The notes: generated from the sequence alone by a model not told the origin. A stretch of 54,490 nt of DNA from Aquimarina sp. RZ0 (GCF_008370685.1 NZ_VTZU01000046.1:1-54490); one strand, 5' to 3'. Shown: positions 1 through 8,539, counted from the first letter of the stretch. Numbers and translations are program-made.

Positions 1-120
1 ATTTATTAAATTAGTATACTCCTGAGAAGTTGTTACATAATATCGCTGAGCACCGGTTTTAGTTTCCACTGCACGGAAAAAATGCTTTTTCCCATGAAAA
101 TTAGTATATGAATATGGCAT
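1..120 (-). CDS. Partial hypothetical protein (C-terminus beyond window edge)
   Basis: An open frame on the minus strand starts at ATG 118-120 (MPYSYTNFHGKKHFFRAVET...) and runs off the left edge after 40 codons without a stop. I do not recognise the family. The opening residues are polar and aromatic with no signal peptide, so a cytoplasmic protein is likely. The gene lies 95 bp downstream of the broken recombinase and on the same strand, so it could be cargo of the same element. Support is limited to the open frame and a plausible start. Confidence 0.5.
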   Translation of the reverse strand, partial: MPYSYTNFHGKKHFFRAVETKTGAQRYYVTTSQEYTNLIN

Positions 121-170
121 TTACTGACAACTAAAATGCACTCCTATTGAAATTGAGTAATTTATAATTC

Positions 171-193
171 TTCTCAACTTTTAAAGTTGAGAA
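171..193. other. Perfect inverted repeat between recombinase and edge gene
   Basis: Eleven bases (TTCTCAACTTT) are followed, around a single central base, by their exact complement. It lies just 3' of the recombinase stop codon. There is no U-tract on the minus strand, so it is a poor intrinsic terminator. It could be a recombinase-associated site or simply a structured spacer. Confidence 0.4.
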
Positions 194-215
194 TTTAAAG
201 CAAGTAACCAGATTT

Positions 216-1342
216 TTATAAGCTTAAATCAGGAATTCTATTAACTGCCTCTACTTTCTTTTTGTCAATAATCTTCGCATAAACCTGAGTTGTTTTCAGG
301 TTTTTATGCCCGAGTAATTTAGAAACCGTATAAATGTCTGTATCCATAGTCAATTGAAGAGTAGCAAAAGTATGTCTGGCACAATGAAAAGTTATTTGTT
401 TAGTAATTCCTGCCTGTAACATCCATCGTTGTATTTTGATAGAGGTTCCTCCATTATACTTTAATCCATCAAAAATAGGAGTTTCAGCTTCGCCTTTTGT
501 TCCTAACAATTCTCTGGCTTGATCAGAAATAGGCAGGGTTTCCACTCCTTTAGTTTTCTTTTGTGTAAATTGTAAATACCATCCCTGCTCATTAGAATGT
601 TGAAGTTCTTTCCATTTCATTTTTAAGATATCCGATTTTCGTAAGCCAGTCAGGCAGCTAAAAATAAATGCTTTTTTCAGAATAGGATAGGAACAGGAGG
701 TTTGGGAAGCTTTTTTTAATTCTTCAAGAGTCAGAAATTCTCGCTCTGTTTCTTCCTGTTGGATATGCTCTATATTATCACAGGGATTATGATCGATTAG
801 TTTATCCTTATAGGCTCTTTTTAAAGCAGATCTGAATTTACTAAAATAAATGTGAGCTGTATTTGTTGATAGTGCATTACCATGATCAGAAATTTTTGCA
901 GATTGAAGAAATTCTTTAAAACTTTCTACCCATTCTTTATCAATATCCTTGATTCTGATTTGCTGATTGCCAGTATAGGCTATTAGATATTTTAAGGTGC
1001 CGTTCCATACCCCATGAGCTCCTTTTTGGTTAATCTTCTTGTTAGTAAGCTCTCTAAAAAAGCTATAAAACTTCGTTCGGAACTCGTATCTTTATCTTTT
1101 ATGAGATGAGAAAAATCATGATCTTCGTGCTGGAGTTGTAATAAGCGTTTGGAACGAATGCTTTCGGCCAGCAAAGAAATCTTTTTATTATGCTCTTTTT
1201 CTGATTTTGATTTGGGATTAGGGTAAAGGTATAATTTTAAGGCTTCTTTTTTACGCGTCTGTTTGGCTTTAGGTAAGTAATAATCTAAAAATAAACTTTG
1301 TCTCCCATCTTTTAATGTCTGCTTTCGTAAGGTTACATTCAT
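216..1342 (-). pseudogene. Tyrosine recombinase/phage integrase, interrupted by one frameshift
   Basis: The N-terminal part (from ATG 1340-1342, MNVTLRKQTLKDG...) is the arm-binding/SAM-like domain typical of Bacteroidota integrases. The catalytic part continues in another frame and is open from about 1060 down to the stop at 216. All catalytic residues of the family can be seen: Arg in CLTGLRKSD, Lys in KKTKG, His/Arg in HCARH, His in LLGHKNLKTT and Tyr in QVYAK. The two frames join at A-runs on the plus strand (1056-1061 or 1067-1070), where one added base restores a ~375-residue protein that reads ...SFIAFFRELTNKK. This is either a recent inactivating indel or a homopolymer sequencing error. 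A start at 1411 is possible in frame but adds a non-family extension. Confidence 0.85.
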
Positions 1343-1684
1343 AATATTCGTTTTTGTGCTTTTTGATTTCAAGAGTACAATTACGGCACAATAATAAGCA
1401 AAAAAGTACAAAAAACGATTAGTTTACTCAAAAATAGAGAAATCTAAAACCTCTGTAAAATACTATAAATACTAATATTTATGAATTTATTTTGTTTTGT
1501 TTTGAATTATGAATTTTTTGAAAAAAGAAAATTATATTTTTTTATATTTTAGCGAATAAGAAACATCAAGTATAGCAGAGCTACGGTTTGTTTTCATTCT
1601 GAAACTAAGGCGAAAAAAAGGCATTTTATTCCAGTAAATTCAAATGATAACTGGTATTATATAATGAGTACAGCTCGTGCTCTA
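1343..1684. other. Non-coding gap with a degenerate copy of a dispersed repeat
   Basis: No gene is visible. Around 1565-1595 the sequence resembles the centre of the MITE-like element found elsewhere in the window (ATCAAGTATAGCAGAGCTACGGTTT against ATCAAGCATAGCTATAGCTACGGTTT, quoted here in pieces), so this is probably an old diverged copy. The rest is AT-rich spacer. Confidence 0.4.
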
Positions 1685-2134
1685 TTATATTTTTGTTTTT
1701 ACTTTTTGCCAATTTATATCAGCTTTGCTTTTTAGTGTTTCTGCACCTTCTTCTACCCATTTAGTCAATGTGTTTACTCCCCAGGAGTTGTAAAATAAGT
1801 ATAATTTACCATCTCTTATTTCATAAGTCTTTGGATTAATACTTACTTTTTCTCCATTAACTCCTAGCGCATATGCACAATATCCTCCATATTGCGGGAT
1901 GAATTTTTCAGGATTGGATTTAAATTTATTCAGATTTTCTTTTGTTGCAAATTTATACTTTACATTGTCATGAGTGGCAACATACATGCTTTTTCCTTTG
2001 ATAGCTTCATTGTCAAAATAAGAAATCACATCATACCCTTCTGCGATAAAACCTTTATTGGTATTATAGTCTATTTTTTGTGCTGTTAATACACTTGTTA
2101 GTCCAAAAAATAATATAATTAACAACTTTTTCAT
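1685..2134 (-). CDS. Secreted YHS domain-containing protein
   Basis: This 149-residue protein starts with a signal peptide (MKKLLIILFFGLTSVLTAQ). It carries a YHS-type domain at roughly residues 30-95: the repurposed-loop motif YDVISYF, the FATKENLNKFKSNPEKF helix and GGYCAYA at 83-89. The family is widespread in Bacteroidota as stand-alone secreted proteins. YHS domains are thought to bind metals in other proteins, but the function of these short forms is not established. The gene stands alone, with the recombinase on one side and the repeat array on the other. Identification of the domain is solid; the role is open. Confidence 0.85.
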   Translation of the reverse strand: MKKLLIILFFGLTSVLTAQKIDYNTNKGFIAEGYDVISYFDNEAIKGKSMYVATHDNVKYKFATKENLNKFKSNPEKFIPQYGGYCAYALGVNGEKVSINPKTYEIRDGKLYLFYNSWGVNTLTKWVEEGAETLKSKADINWQKVKTKI

Positions 2135-2329
2135 TTATTCTAATCATTTTATTAGTGCTCAATTTCAGTCGTAAAAAAACATAAGATATTACATTCTTGC
2201 AAGTTATTACAAAGAAGAAATAGAAGATGGAAATTTAGTAAAAAAAATGTTGGTATCGTGAATACAAGAAGTTCAAAATAATTTACTTAATATGGATCAA
2301 TTATCTTTTTATGGAGGCTGTTTTGAGAA

Positions 2330-3600
2330 TAAAAGTTGACAAAAAAACAAGACCTGTTGAGAATAAATTCTAACAGGTCTTGCTAACTAACCAATCAATT
2401 ATTGAAAAAAACTTATCGTTATATGTCTATTTTTTTAAGAGACTTATTTTTATTATTTCTTTGGGTATTAGGTCGTAAAAAAAAGGTAAACATTACAGGA
2501 TTAACATAATTATATGATTTTAATGATTTGTTATAAATCCTTTCTTTTCTAGATACTGTTTTTGAGCGTAAAAGTTGCATAAAAAACAGGACCTGTTGAG
2601 AATAAATTCTAACAGGTCTTGCAACTAACCAATCAATTATTGAAAAAAACTTATCGTTACATGTCTATTTTTAAGAGACTTATTTTTATTATTTCTTTGG
2701 GTATTAGGTCGTAAAAAAAGGTAAACATTACAGTATTAACATAATTATATGATTTTAATAATTTGTTATAAATCCTTTCTTTTCTAGATACTGTTTTTGA
2801 GCGTAAAAGTTGACAAAAAAACAAGACCTGTTGAGAATAAATTCTAACAGGTCTTGCTAACTAACCAATCAATTATTGAAAAAAACTTATCGTTATATGT
2901 CTATTTTTAAAAGACTTATTTTTATTATTTCTTTGAGTATTAGGTCGAAAAAAAAGGTAAGCATTACAGTATTAACATAATTATATGGTTTTAATAATTT
3001 GTTATAAATCCTTTCTTTTCTAGATACTGTTTTTGAGCGTAAAAGTTGCATAAAAAACAAGACCTGTTGAGAATAAATTCTAACAGGTCTTGCTAACTAA
3101 CCAATCAATTATTGAAAAAAACTTATCGTTATATGTCTATTTTTAAAAGACTTATTTTTATTATTTCTTTGAGTATTGGGTCGAAAAAAAAAGGTAAGCA
3201 TTACAGTATTAACATAATTATATGATTTTAATAATTTGTTATAAATCCTTTCTTTTCTAGATACTGTTTTTGAGTGTAAAAGTTGCATAAAAAACAAGAC
3301 CTGTTGAGAATAAATTCTAACAGGTCTTGCTAAACTAACCAATCAATTATTGAAAAAAACTTATCGTTATATGTCTATTTTTAAAAGACTTATTTTTATT
3401 GTTTCTTTGAGTATTAGGTCATAAAAAAAGGTAAACATTGCAGTATTAACATAATTATATGATTTTAATGATTTGTTATAAAACCTATCTTTTTCTAGAT
3501 GTTATTTTTGAGCGTAAAAGTTGCATAAAAAACAAGACCTGTTGAGAATAAATTCCAAACAGGTCTTGCTAAACTAACCAATCAATTATTGAAAAAACTT
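2330..3600. repeat. Tandem array of six ~237-bp repeat units
   Basis: Six near-identical units follow one another. The hairpin core GACCTGTTGAGAATAAATTC starts at 2351, 2590, 2825, 3061, 3298 and 3536 (the last copy ends AATTCC), giving periods of 235-239 bp. Each unit also has the blocks CCAATCAATTATTGAAAAAA, TTAGGTCGTAAAAAAAGGTA and TTGTTATAAATCCTTTCTT. Units differ by single bases and small indels. After 3600 the pattern breaks, but the block near 3643-3675 (GAGTATTAGGTCGTAAAAAA) is again repeat-like, so the array ends in a degenerate seventh part-unit. Short open frames inside are shadows of the repeat. The region from 2135 to 2330 shows nothing recognisable. Confidence 0.9.
3532..3570 (-). 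terminator. Intrinsic terminator hairpin, repeated in every array unit
   Basis: Read on the minus strand, AGACCTGTT pairs with AACAGGTCT around an AT-rich inner stem and is followed by a T-rich run (TTGTTTTTTATG, or TTGTTTTTTTGTC in other units). The same structure occurs near 2349-2381, 2588-2620, 2823-2855, 3059-3091 and 3296-3329. The copy given here is the first met by transcripts leaving the LuxE-like gene, so that gene is followed by six terminators in series. Confidence 0.65.
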
Positions 3601-3788
3601 TATATATGCTATCCTTGATGATAGCGAAATTTATTATGCTCTTGAGTATTAGGTCGTAAAAAAAGATAAACATTACAACATTGGTGTAATAAAAAGATGT
3701 TTCTAACAAAGGCGATGTGTTAGGTATTAAGCGATAATAACTAATTATTAATTAATGAGTACGTTATTTATTTGGTAGATTACATAGC

Positions 3789-4769
3789 TTATAATGCCAT
3801 CAAATTACACCCTCTTATATCACTATGATCAAATCTACCGAGAATTTCAAAACTATCATCCTTGTGTAGTTTGCCTAAATCCTGCGTAGCTATAAAAGAA
3901 CAAGAATTTATATTAGCAAGATCTATAATATTAATTCCTCCAGTCTTACTTTTTGGTAGTGTTGTTAATGCGTCTTCTGGATCTCGTATAGAAACTTTCA
4001 TCCAGGGAGGACAGTAGAAAAGGCCATTTCCTTTAGAATATGCTTGTGAGAGTAATTCTGTCATTCCATATTCGCTGTGGATTTGTGAAACTCCAAATCC
4101 GTTTTTTAGAATTTGATGTAATTCTGAACGAATCATTTCTTTTCTTCTTCCTTTCATGCCTCCTGTTTCCATAACAATTACGTTATCGTTCAGTTTAATT
4201 TTATAGTTTTCTACTATATTTAATAATGCAAAGGAGACTCCGATGAGTAATACTTTCTTGCGTTCTTTGAGTAGCTGTTGTAAGGTATCTATTAATATTT
4301 CTATTTCATTGAGATAGAAACCACTTTTGGGTTGTTTACTTTCTTTAATGAGTGTTTCAGTCATATATATTAAAGAAGAACCTTCTCTTTCTAAATAAGA
4401 AGGTAATAAAGCTAATATGGTGTATTCGGTTATATTACCATAAAAAAAACGAAATCCATCTCTAAAACTTTTTTCATAGATATGGAGATCAGTTATATAG
4501 TGTTTGCTGGGGATACTTCCTGTGGTGCCACTACTGGTAAAAACTTGTTGGATACTGACAGGAGAACTAGTTATTTTGTTTTGTTTAAAAAATGAGATAG
4601 GTAAGTATGGAATGCTATCAGTATTTTTTATAGAAGTTTTGGTAACTCCCAGAAGATTACAGAAACGTTGATAGAAAGAATTGTTTATGTATTGATGTTC
4701 AAATACCTGTATTGCAAAATTTTCAAAATCCTGTTCATTTTTAATGGTAAAAATAGTTTCTGAAAGCAT
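3789..4769 (-). CDS. LuxE-family acyl-protein synthetase / acyl-activating enzyme
   Basis: This 326-residue protein resembles the LuxE branch of the adenylate-forming (ANL) superfamily, which activates a fatty acid with ATP and transfers it to a protein or carrier thiol. The AMP-binding loop SSGTTG is at residues 79-84, and QIHSEYGMTELLSQAY matches the downstream YGMTE motif of the superfamily. There is no signal peptide, so it acts in the cytoplasm. No lux reductase genes (luxC, luxAB) are visible, so bioluminescence is not implied. In Bacteroidota such stand-alone LuxE proteins are often linked to acyl modification of surface glycans or lipids, but no partner is seen here. The gene ends about 190 bp before the terminator array. 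Confidence 0.8.
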   Translation of the reverse strand: MLSETIFTIKNEQDFENFAIQVFEHQYINNSFYQRFCNLLGVTKTSIKNTDSIPYLPISFFKQNKITSSPVSIQQVFTSSGTTGSIPSKHYITDLHIYEKSFRDGFRFFYGNITEYTILALLPSYLEREGSSLIYMTETLIKESKQPKSGFYLNEIEILIDTLQQLLKERKKVLLIGVSFALLNIVENYKIKLNDNVIVMETGGMKGRRKEMIRSELHQILKNGFGVSQIHSEYGMTELLSQAYSKGNGLFYCPPWMKVSIRDPEDALTTLPKSKTGGINIIDLANINSCSFIATQDLGKLHKDDSFEILGRFDHSDIRGCNLMAL

Positions 4770-4933
4770 AGATTTTCGATCCGATCAATTTTATATAAGC
4801 AAAGGTATAAAAAACACGTTCTTTTTTAGTAAGTGTAATCTATATTATAATGGCTGGTGATATCGAAAAATATAAATAGCTATATGCTTTCTAATACATT
4901 AAATAAAAGGAAAAACGCTGAAGAAAAGTATTT

Positions 4934-5269
4934 CTAATTAATAATTACTTTTTTTGTGAATGTTTCTTCTCCTATTTTAACACGTAATATATATACCCCA
5001 GAGAGTAAGGAGGAAATGTCGAGTTCTGTTGTAGTCATTACTTTAAACATAATTTTTTCTCCTAATACATTAAAAACAGTTACTGTCTTAGATTTTCCAG
5101 AAATAGAGGTGATATAAAGTTTCGTTCCTTTTACAGGATTAGGATAAATATCGATTCCTTCGATAGGATCTTTGATGTCTGATTGCCCCTTTACTTCAGA
5201 AGGATGCAATAGTCCGAAGACACCTATAAACAATAGTGATAAGTAGATTTTTTTCATAAAGTTATTCAT
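4934..5269 (-). CDS. Very small T9SS type A sorting-domain protein
   Basis: The 111-residue product has a signal peptide (MKKIYLSLLFIGVFGLLHPSEVKG, start Met5 or Met1) followed almost at once by a type A T9SS C-terminal domain: DIYPNPVKGTKLYI near residue 40, then FNVLGEK, LDISSLLSGVYILRVK and a terminal TKKVIIN. Normally this domain is the tail of a large secreted enzyme or adhesin. Here only about 15 residues lie between signal peptide and sorting domain. It may be the remnant of a bigger protein, a precursor of a tiny surface peptide, or a decoy substrate of the secretion system. The domain call is firm. Confidence 0.8.
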   Translation of the reverse strand: MNNFMKKIYLSLLFIGVFGLLHPSEVKGQSDIKDPIEGIDIYPNPVKGTKLYITSISGKSKTVTVFNVLGEKIMFKVMTTTELDISSLLSGVYILRVKIGEETFTKKVIIN

Positions 5270-5570
5270 TTGGGATGATAAAAATACAATATTTAATTAA
5301 TAATTGAGTTAAGGGACACTTGTTTTATATGTTAAATCTCAGTGAAAATTAGTTTTTTGAAAAAAAATATGGTTTTACCATTGCCCTTATCCGTGTAATT
5401 GATCGTTTTGTAATTCAAAAAAAAAAGTTGATATTTGTTGCATTATGAAGTTATAAAGAATTATAAAACTTTTCTCAGAAATATCGGAGTCGGTATTTAA
5501 TGTCTAATAAAGGCTTTTTTTAGACAAACACGGTTATTTCATTTTTTTCAATACATAATTCTTTACAACC
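5270..5570. other. Intergenic region upstream of the MATE gene
   Basis: No gene is seen. TGTCTAA (5501-5507) and TTAGACA (5520-5526) form an imperfect stem-loop with a T-rich loop about 45 bp before the MATE start, which could be part of its leader or a binding palindrome. No known riboswitch was recognised. Confidence 0.35.
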
Positions 5571-6977
5571 ATGACACAAAATAACCTTACACTTACCAAA
5601 CTATTTTCATATTTTAAAATAGCCGTTACTGGCAAAGAACAGGATTTCACTTCTGGTAGTATACGCAAAGCTATTTTTATGCTTTCAATCCCAATGATTC
5701 TGGAAATGATGATGGAGTCTATTTTTGCATTGGCAGATGCTTATTTCGTTTCTAGTCTCGGATCCAATGCAATTGCTACAGTAGGCTTAACAGAATCAGT
5801 GCTTACCTTAATTTATGCAATTGCAATTGGGCTCAGTATGGGAGTCACAGCAATTGTTGCGCGTAGAGTGGGCGAAAAAGATATTAATGGAGCATCCCAA
5901 GCAGCGGTACAAGCTATATTTTTAGGAATTTCTATAGCCATGATTATTAGTGCTCTCGGATTTTTTTTTCCTAAAGAAATTCTTACACTTATGGGAGCGG
6001 CGCCTGATTTGATCGCAGATGGATATAGATATACTCAAGTATTACTGGGAGGTAATATGACAATCATGTTATTATTTTTGATTAATGCTATTTTTCGTGG
6101 AGCTGGCGATGCTTCTGTCGCAATGAAGGTATTGATTGTCTCAAATGTCCTAAATATTATACTAGACCCTCTATTTATTTTTGGCTTTGGTCCAATTCCC
6201 GCCTTTGGAGTACAAGGAGCGGCAATAGCTACTACTATTGGTAGAGGAACTGCCGTTATTTTACAACTGGTCATTCTCTTTTATGGCTGGAGTAAAATAA
6301 AAATTGCGTTAAAGGATATTACTTTGCGAGTCGCTGTTATGATCAATTTAATCAAGGTATCTCTGGGAGGAATCGGTCAGTTCATTATAGGTACTTCTAG
6401 CTGGGTATTCTTAATGCGTATTATGGCAGAGTTTGGGAGTGAAGTATTAGCAGGATATACAATTGCAATCCGGGTATTGATGTTTACGCTAATGCCTTCC
6501 TGGGGCATGAGTAATGCTGCAGCTACATTGGTAGGTCAAAATCTGGGAGCAGGCAAACCCGATCGGGCAGAGCAATCCGTATGGAAAACGGGAAAGTACA
6601 ATGCTTATTTTATGCTAGTAGTCTCGGTACTTTATCTGATTTTTGCAGAAGTAATTATTAAGGTTTTTAGTGATGAACCAGAAGTTGTAACTTACGGAGC
6701 GCTAAGCTTACGGGTAATTGCTGCAGGATATGTGTTTTATGCTTACGGGATGGTAATTATACAATCTTTTAACGGAGCAGGGGATACCAAGACTCCTACA
6801 GTTATTAACTTTTTTTGTTTTTGGATTTTCCAGCTTCCTTTTGCGTATTTAGCAGCCATCGTATTTGATTGGGGTGCCATGGGCGTATTTGTGGCAATTA
6901 CCTTAGCGGAGGTTTTAATTGCTGCGATTGGCATCATCTGGTTTAGAAAAGGAAATTGGAAGGAAGTCAAAGTCTAG
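5571..6977 (+). CDS. MATE family efflux transporter
   Basis: This 468-residue inner-membrane protein has the twelve-helix layout of MATE multidrug/toxin exporters, which expel cationic drugs or metabolites using Na+ or H+ gradients. Two MatE halves can be followed: residues ~30-195 (AIFMLSIPMILEMMMESIFALADAYFVSSLG at the start, quoted in part) and ~250-420, with the family-typical FRGAGD at about 180 and its counterpart FNGAGDTKTPT at about 402. It stands alone, oriented away from the LuxE side. Substrate cannot be read from sequence. Confidence 0.93.
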   Translation: MTQNNLTLTKLFSYFKIAVTGKEQDFTSGSIRKAIFMLSIPMILEMMMESIFALADAYFVSSLGSNAIATVGLTESVLTLIYAIAIGLSMGVTAIVARRVGEKDINGASQAAVQAIFLGISIAMIISALGFFFPKEILTLMGAAPDLIADGYRYTQVLLGGNMTIMLLFLINAIFRGAGDASVAMKVLIVSNVLNIILDPLFIFGFGPIPAFGVQGAAIATTIGRGTAVILQLVILFYGWSKIKIALKDITLRVAVMINLIKVSLGGIGQFIIGTSSWVFLMRIMAEFGSEVLAGYTIAIRVLMFTLMPSWGMSNAAATLVGQNLGAGKPDRAEQSVWKTGKYNAYFMLVVSVLYLIFAEVIIKVFSDEPEVVTYGALSLRVIAAGYVFYAYGMVIIQSFNGAGDTKTPTVINFFCFWIFQLPFAYLAAIVFDWGAMGVFVAITLAEVLIAAIGIIWFRKGNWKEVKV

Positions 6978-7027
6978 AAGAAGTACGGGAGCCCCTTTAA
7001 AGATTGCTTTTTCAGTAGTTTATTAAG

Positions 7028-7045
7028 TTTGGCACGGCAATTGTA
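7028..7045 (+). promoter_or_regulatory. Sigma-54-type (-24/-12) promoter candidate
   Basis: TTTGGCACGGCAATTGTA closely matches the RpoN consensus TGGCAC-N5-TTGCA, with one mismatch in the -12 element (TTGT for TTGC). It is placed about 34 bp before the ATG of the first 32-codon gene, leaving a short A-rich leader. I infer nitrogen- or enhancer-type control of that gene; no activator site was identified. Confidence 0.5.
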
Positions 7046-7078
7046 ATTAGTATATAAGACATACTAAAAATCACAAAT

Positions 7079-7177
7079 ATGAAAACTAATAGAAATATAT
7101 TCGGCTTTAAGTTATTATCTTTTTTACACTTTATAAAAGAGCTTCCAGCTTCTTGTGCTTATGCAATTCATAGATAA
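7079..7177 (+). CDS. Putative 32-residue peptide A, paralogue of peptide B
   Basis: ATG 7079-7081 opens a 32-codon frame ending TAA 7175-7177. The peptide has a basic start (MKTNRNIFGFK), a short hydrophobic middle (LLSFLHF) and the C-terminus FIKELPASCAYAIHR. A second gene 370 bp downstream has exactly the same length and ends FIKELPTASSNAIHR, so 11 of the last 15 residues are shared while the first 17 are mostly different. It is followed by a hairpin terminator and preceded by a sigma-54-like promoter and an A-rich leader, so it looks like a complete monocistronic gene. I do not recognise the family; a signalling peptide, RiPP-like precursor, small membrane-active peptide or leader peptide are all possible. 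Confidence 0.6.
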   Translation: MKTNRNIFGFKLLSFLHFIKELPASCAYAIHR

Positions 7178-7205
7178 TATAGCTAGATAAAATAAACACC
7201 TATAT

Positions 7206-7235
7206 AAGCGAGATGTTATCCATCTCGCTTTTTTA
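7206..7235 (+). terminator. Rho-independent terminator after peptide A
   Basis: AAGCGAGATG pairs with CATCTCGCTT around TTATC and is followed by a run of T. It lies 28 bp after the stop of peptide A and is nearly the same as the terminator of peptide B. Confidence 0.8.
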
Positions 7236-7448
7236 TTGCTCATCCTGAGATACTACTATTTGTATCTTATACGATCTGAGAACTGGTACTATAATTTAAA
7301 CAACAATTGGATTACTATTACTACTCAAAATTAGTTTACTCCTCTTTGATGTGTTTATAACGATTAAACCGTTATTTTTTTACTTTAAAAGCATACCAGG
7401 GGTAGGGTTATACCTATCCTGAAGCGTTATATATAAAAAAAACGTGTT

Positions 7449-7547
7449 ATGATATTTTCAAAGAAATTTTTTAGAATAAGCCTACAATCTATTATTAGTT
7501 TTATAAAAGAGTTACCTACAGCTTCATCCAATGCAATACATAGATGA
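7449..7547 (+). CDS. Putative 32-residue peptide B, paralogue of peptide A
   Basis: ATG 7449-7451 to TGA 7545-7547 encodes 32 residues: basic, Phe-rich start (MIFSKKFFRIS), hydrophobic middle (LQSIISF) and C-terminus FIKELPTASSNAIHR. The tail matches peptide A at FIKELP, S, A and IHR in identical positions. The start is preceded by an A-rich stretch typical of Bacteroidota translation starts. A hairpin terminator follows 34 bp after the stop. The 5' region (7240-7448) differs from that of peptide A and lacks a good sigma-54 match, so the two may be expressed under different conditions. Function unknown. Confidence 0.6.
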   Translation: MIFSKKFFRISLQSIISFIKELPTASSNAIHR

Positions 7548-7581
7548 TAGTGTAGTTGAGTTTGTTAATCGTAGAAGTAAA

Positions 7582-7608
7582 AAGCGAGGTGTTATCATCT
7601 CGCTTTTT
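7582..7608 (+). terminator. Rho-independent terminator after peptide B
   Basis: AAGCGAGGTG and CATCTCGCTT enclose a TTAT loop and are followed by six T. The stem and loop resemble the terminator after peptide A, so gene and terminator appear to have been duplicated together. Confidence 0.8.
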
Positions 7609-7637
7609 TAGTTTTTGCATTAAAGAATAACAGTGCA

Positions 7638-7666
7638 AAAACACCCTCAACCGAAGGTGTTTTTTA
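7638..7666. terminator. Bidirectional hairpin terminator
   Basis: AAAACACC and GGTGTTTT enclose a 10-base loop and are flanked by A/T runs on both sides. It sits between the peptide genes (plus strand) and the convergent small lipoprotein gene (minus strand). Confidence 0.7.
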
Positions 7667-7746
7667 TACTATTTAACTATTCAAATTTAAGTTTGATTAT
7701 TGTGACTAGTAGTCGAATCAAAGAATTTAGGATAAGATATTATTAA

Positions 7747-8181
7747 TTAGTCAGAATAGCTATAATCTCTACAATTCGTAATGTTAATAGGTGCTGATTT
7801 TACGCATCCATTATAATATGCATCTACGGTGCCAATAGTATTATAATGATTTACTTGACCTTCTGGATCCCTGAGCCTAACCTTACAGGAATATTTACTT
7901 GTGCTAACTATTTCTATTTCACTAGTAGTAATTTCCCATCTTGTAGCTCCGTTTAGAGAACCAACACCAGTTAACCAAACATTATATTCAATAGGGTCAC
8001 CGTGGCGATCAAATCCGCACTCTTGAAAAAAACCATTTAGAATTCCTGGGCATGAATCTTTGTCTTGATCTGGATTATGGGTTATCTGCTTTGTTTCTAG
8101 TTGTAGATCTGTGGAATCGTCATTTTTAGTACACGATATGGCTAAAATAGTTGCTAATAAAAAAATGATTTTTTTCATCAT
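7747..8181 (-). CDS. Small hypothetical lipoprotein
   Basis: The 144-residue product has a lipoprotein signal (KKIIFLLATILAISC, lipid Cys at about residue 17). The mature part is acidic at first, then contains four or five cysteines (CPGILNGFFQEC, YSCKV, NGCVKS, ITNC). A stretch WEITTSEIEIVSTSKYSCKVRL resembles immunoglobulin-like/PKD-type beta folds, but I cannot name a family. It is probably tethered to the outer membrane. It is a single gene sharing a bidirectional hairpin with the convergent peptide genes. Confidence 0.7.
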   Translation of the reverse strand: MMKKIIFLLATILAISCTKNDDSTDLQLETKQITHNPDQDKDSCPGILNGFFQECGFDRHGDPIEYNVWLTGVGSLNGATRWEITTSEIEIVSTSKYSCKVRLRDPEGQVNHYNTIGTVDAYYNGCVKSAPINITNCRDYSYSD

Positions 8182-8539
8182 AAATAAGTTTTAAGTTTAC
8201 TTATAATAAAATTACTGCTATTACAACCCTGAAAGGAAAAATTATCTTTAATAAATGATTACGAAATACTATGTATTCCTATAACTATTGAACGTTGATT
8301 ATAATTTTCTCCTTTTTATCCAGTACATTTCTCAAATGAAATTACCTACTAAAATCATGGCTTTTTATTTGAGTATTTTAGGAAGTATACTGGGAATAAG
8401 TGAACAATGATCCTTTATTAAGATGCTCTTTGTTATTGTCCTAAGAGAGGAGTAAATTATTTGTTAACTAAAATTAGAAAACCGCCTCAAAAAATGAGAC
8501 GGTCTTTTTTATTGTTAAGATTTTATATCTGATTAGTTT
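8182..8539. other. Intergenic region with a fragment of a dispersed element
   Basis: No gene is seen. Positions 8331-8354 (CTCAAATGAAATTACCTA then CTAAAATC) match, base for base over 18 positions, the reverse complement near 34209-34226. The following CTTTTTATTTGAGTATTT at about 8371 resembles 13875-13895. This is a fragment of a small dispersed repeat. Confidence 0.5.
8481..8510. terminator. Hairpin terminator after the 639-residue lipoprotein gene
   Basis: ACCGCCTCA and TGAGACGGT pair around AAAAA and are followed by CTTTTTT on the plus strand and by TTTTC on the minus strand. It lies 30 bp beyond the stop of the receptor-lipoprotein unit and probably ends that transcript. Confidence 0.7.

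Noticed and set aside
3109..3342. 77-codon frame inside the tandem array
   Set aside because: It spans one repeat unit and its frame is not kept open in the other units; no family features.
2330..3600. CRISPR array
   Set aside because: The units are ~237 bp and conserved throughout, without short repeats alternating with unique spacers; no cas genes nearby.
3789..4769. Bioluminescence (lux) operon
   Set aside because: Only a LuxE-like gene is present; no luxAB or luxC partner is found.
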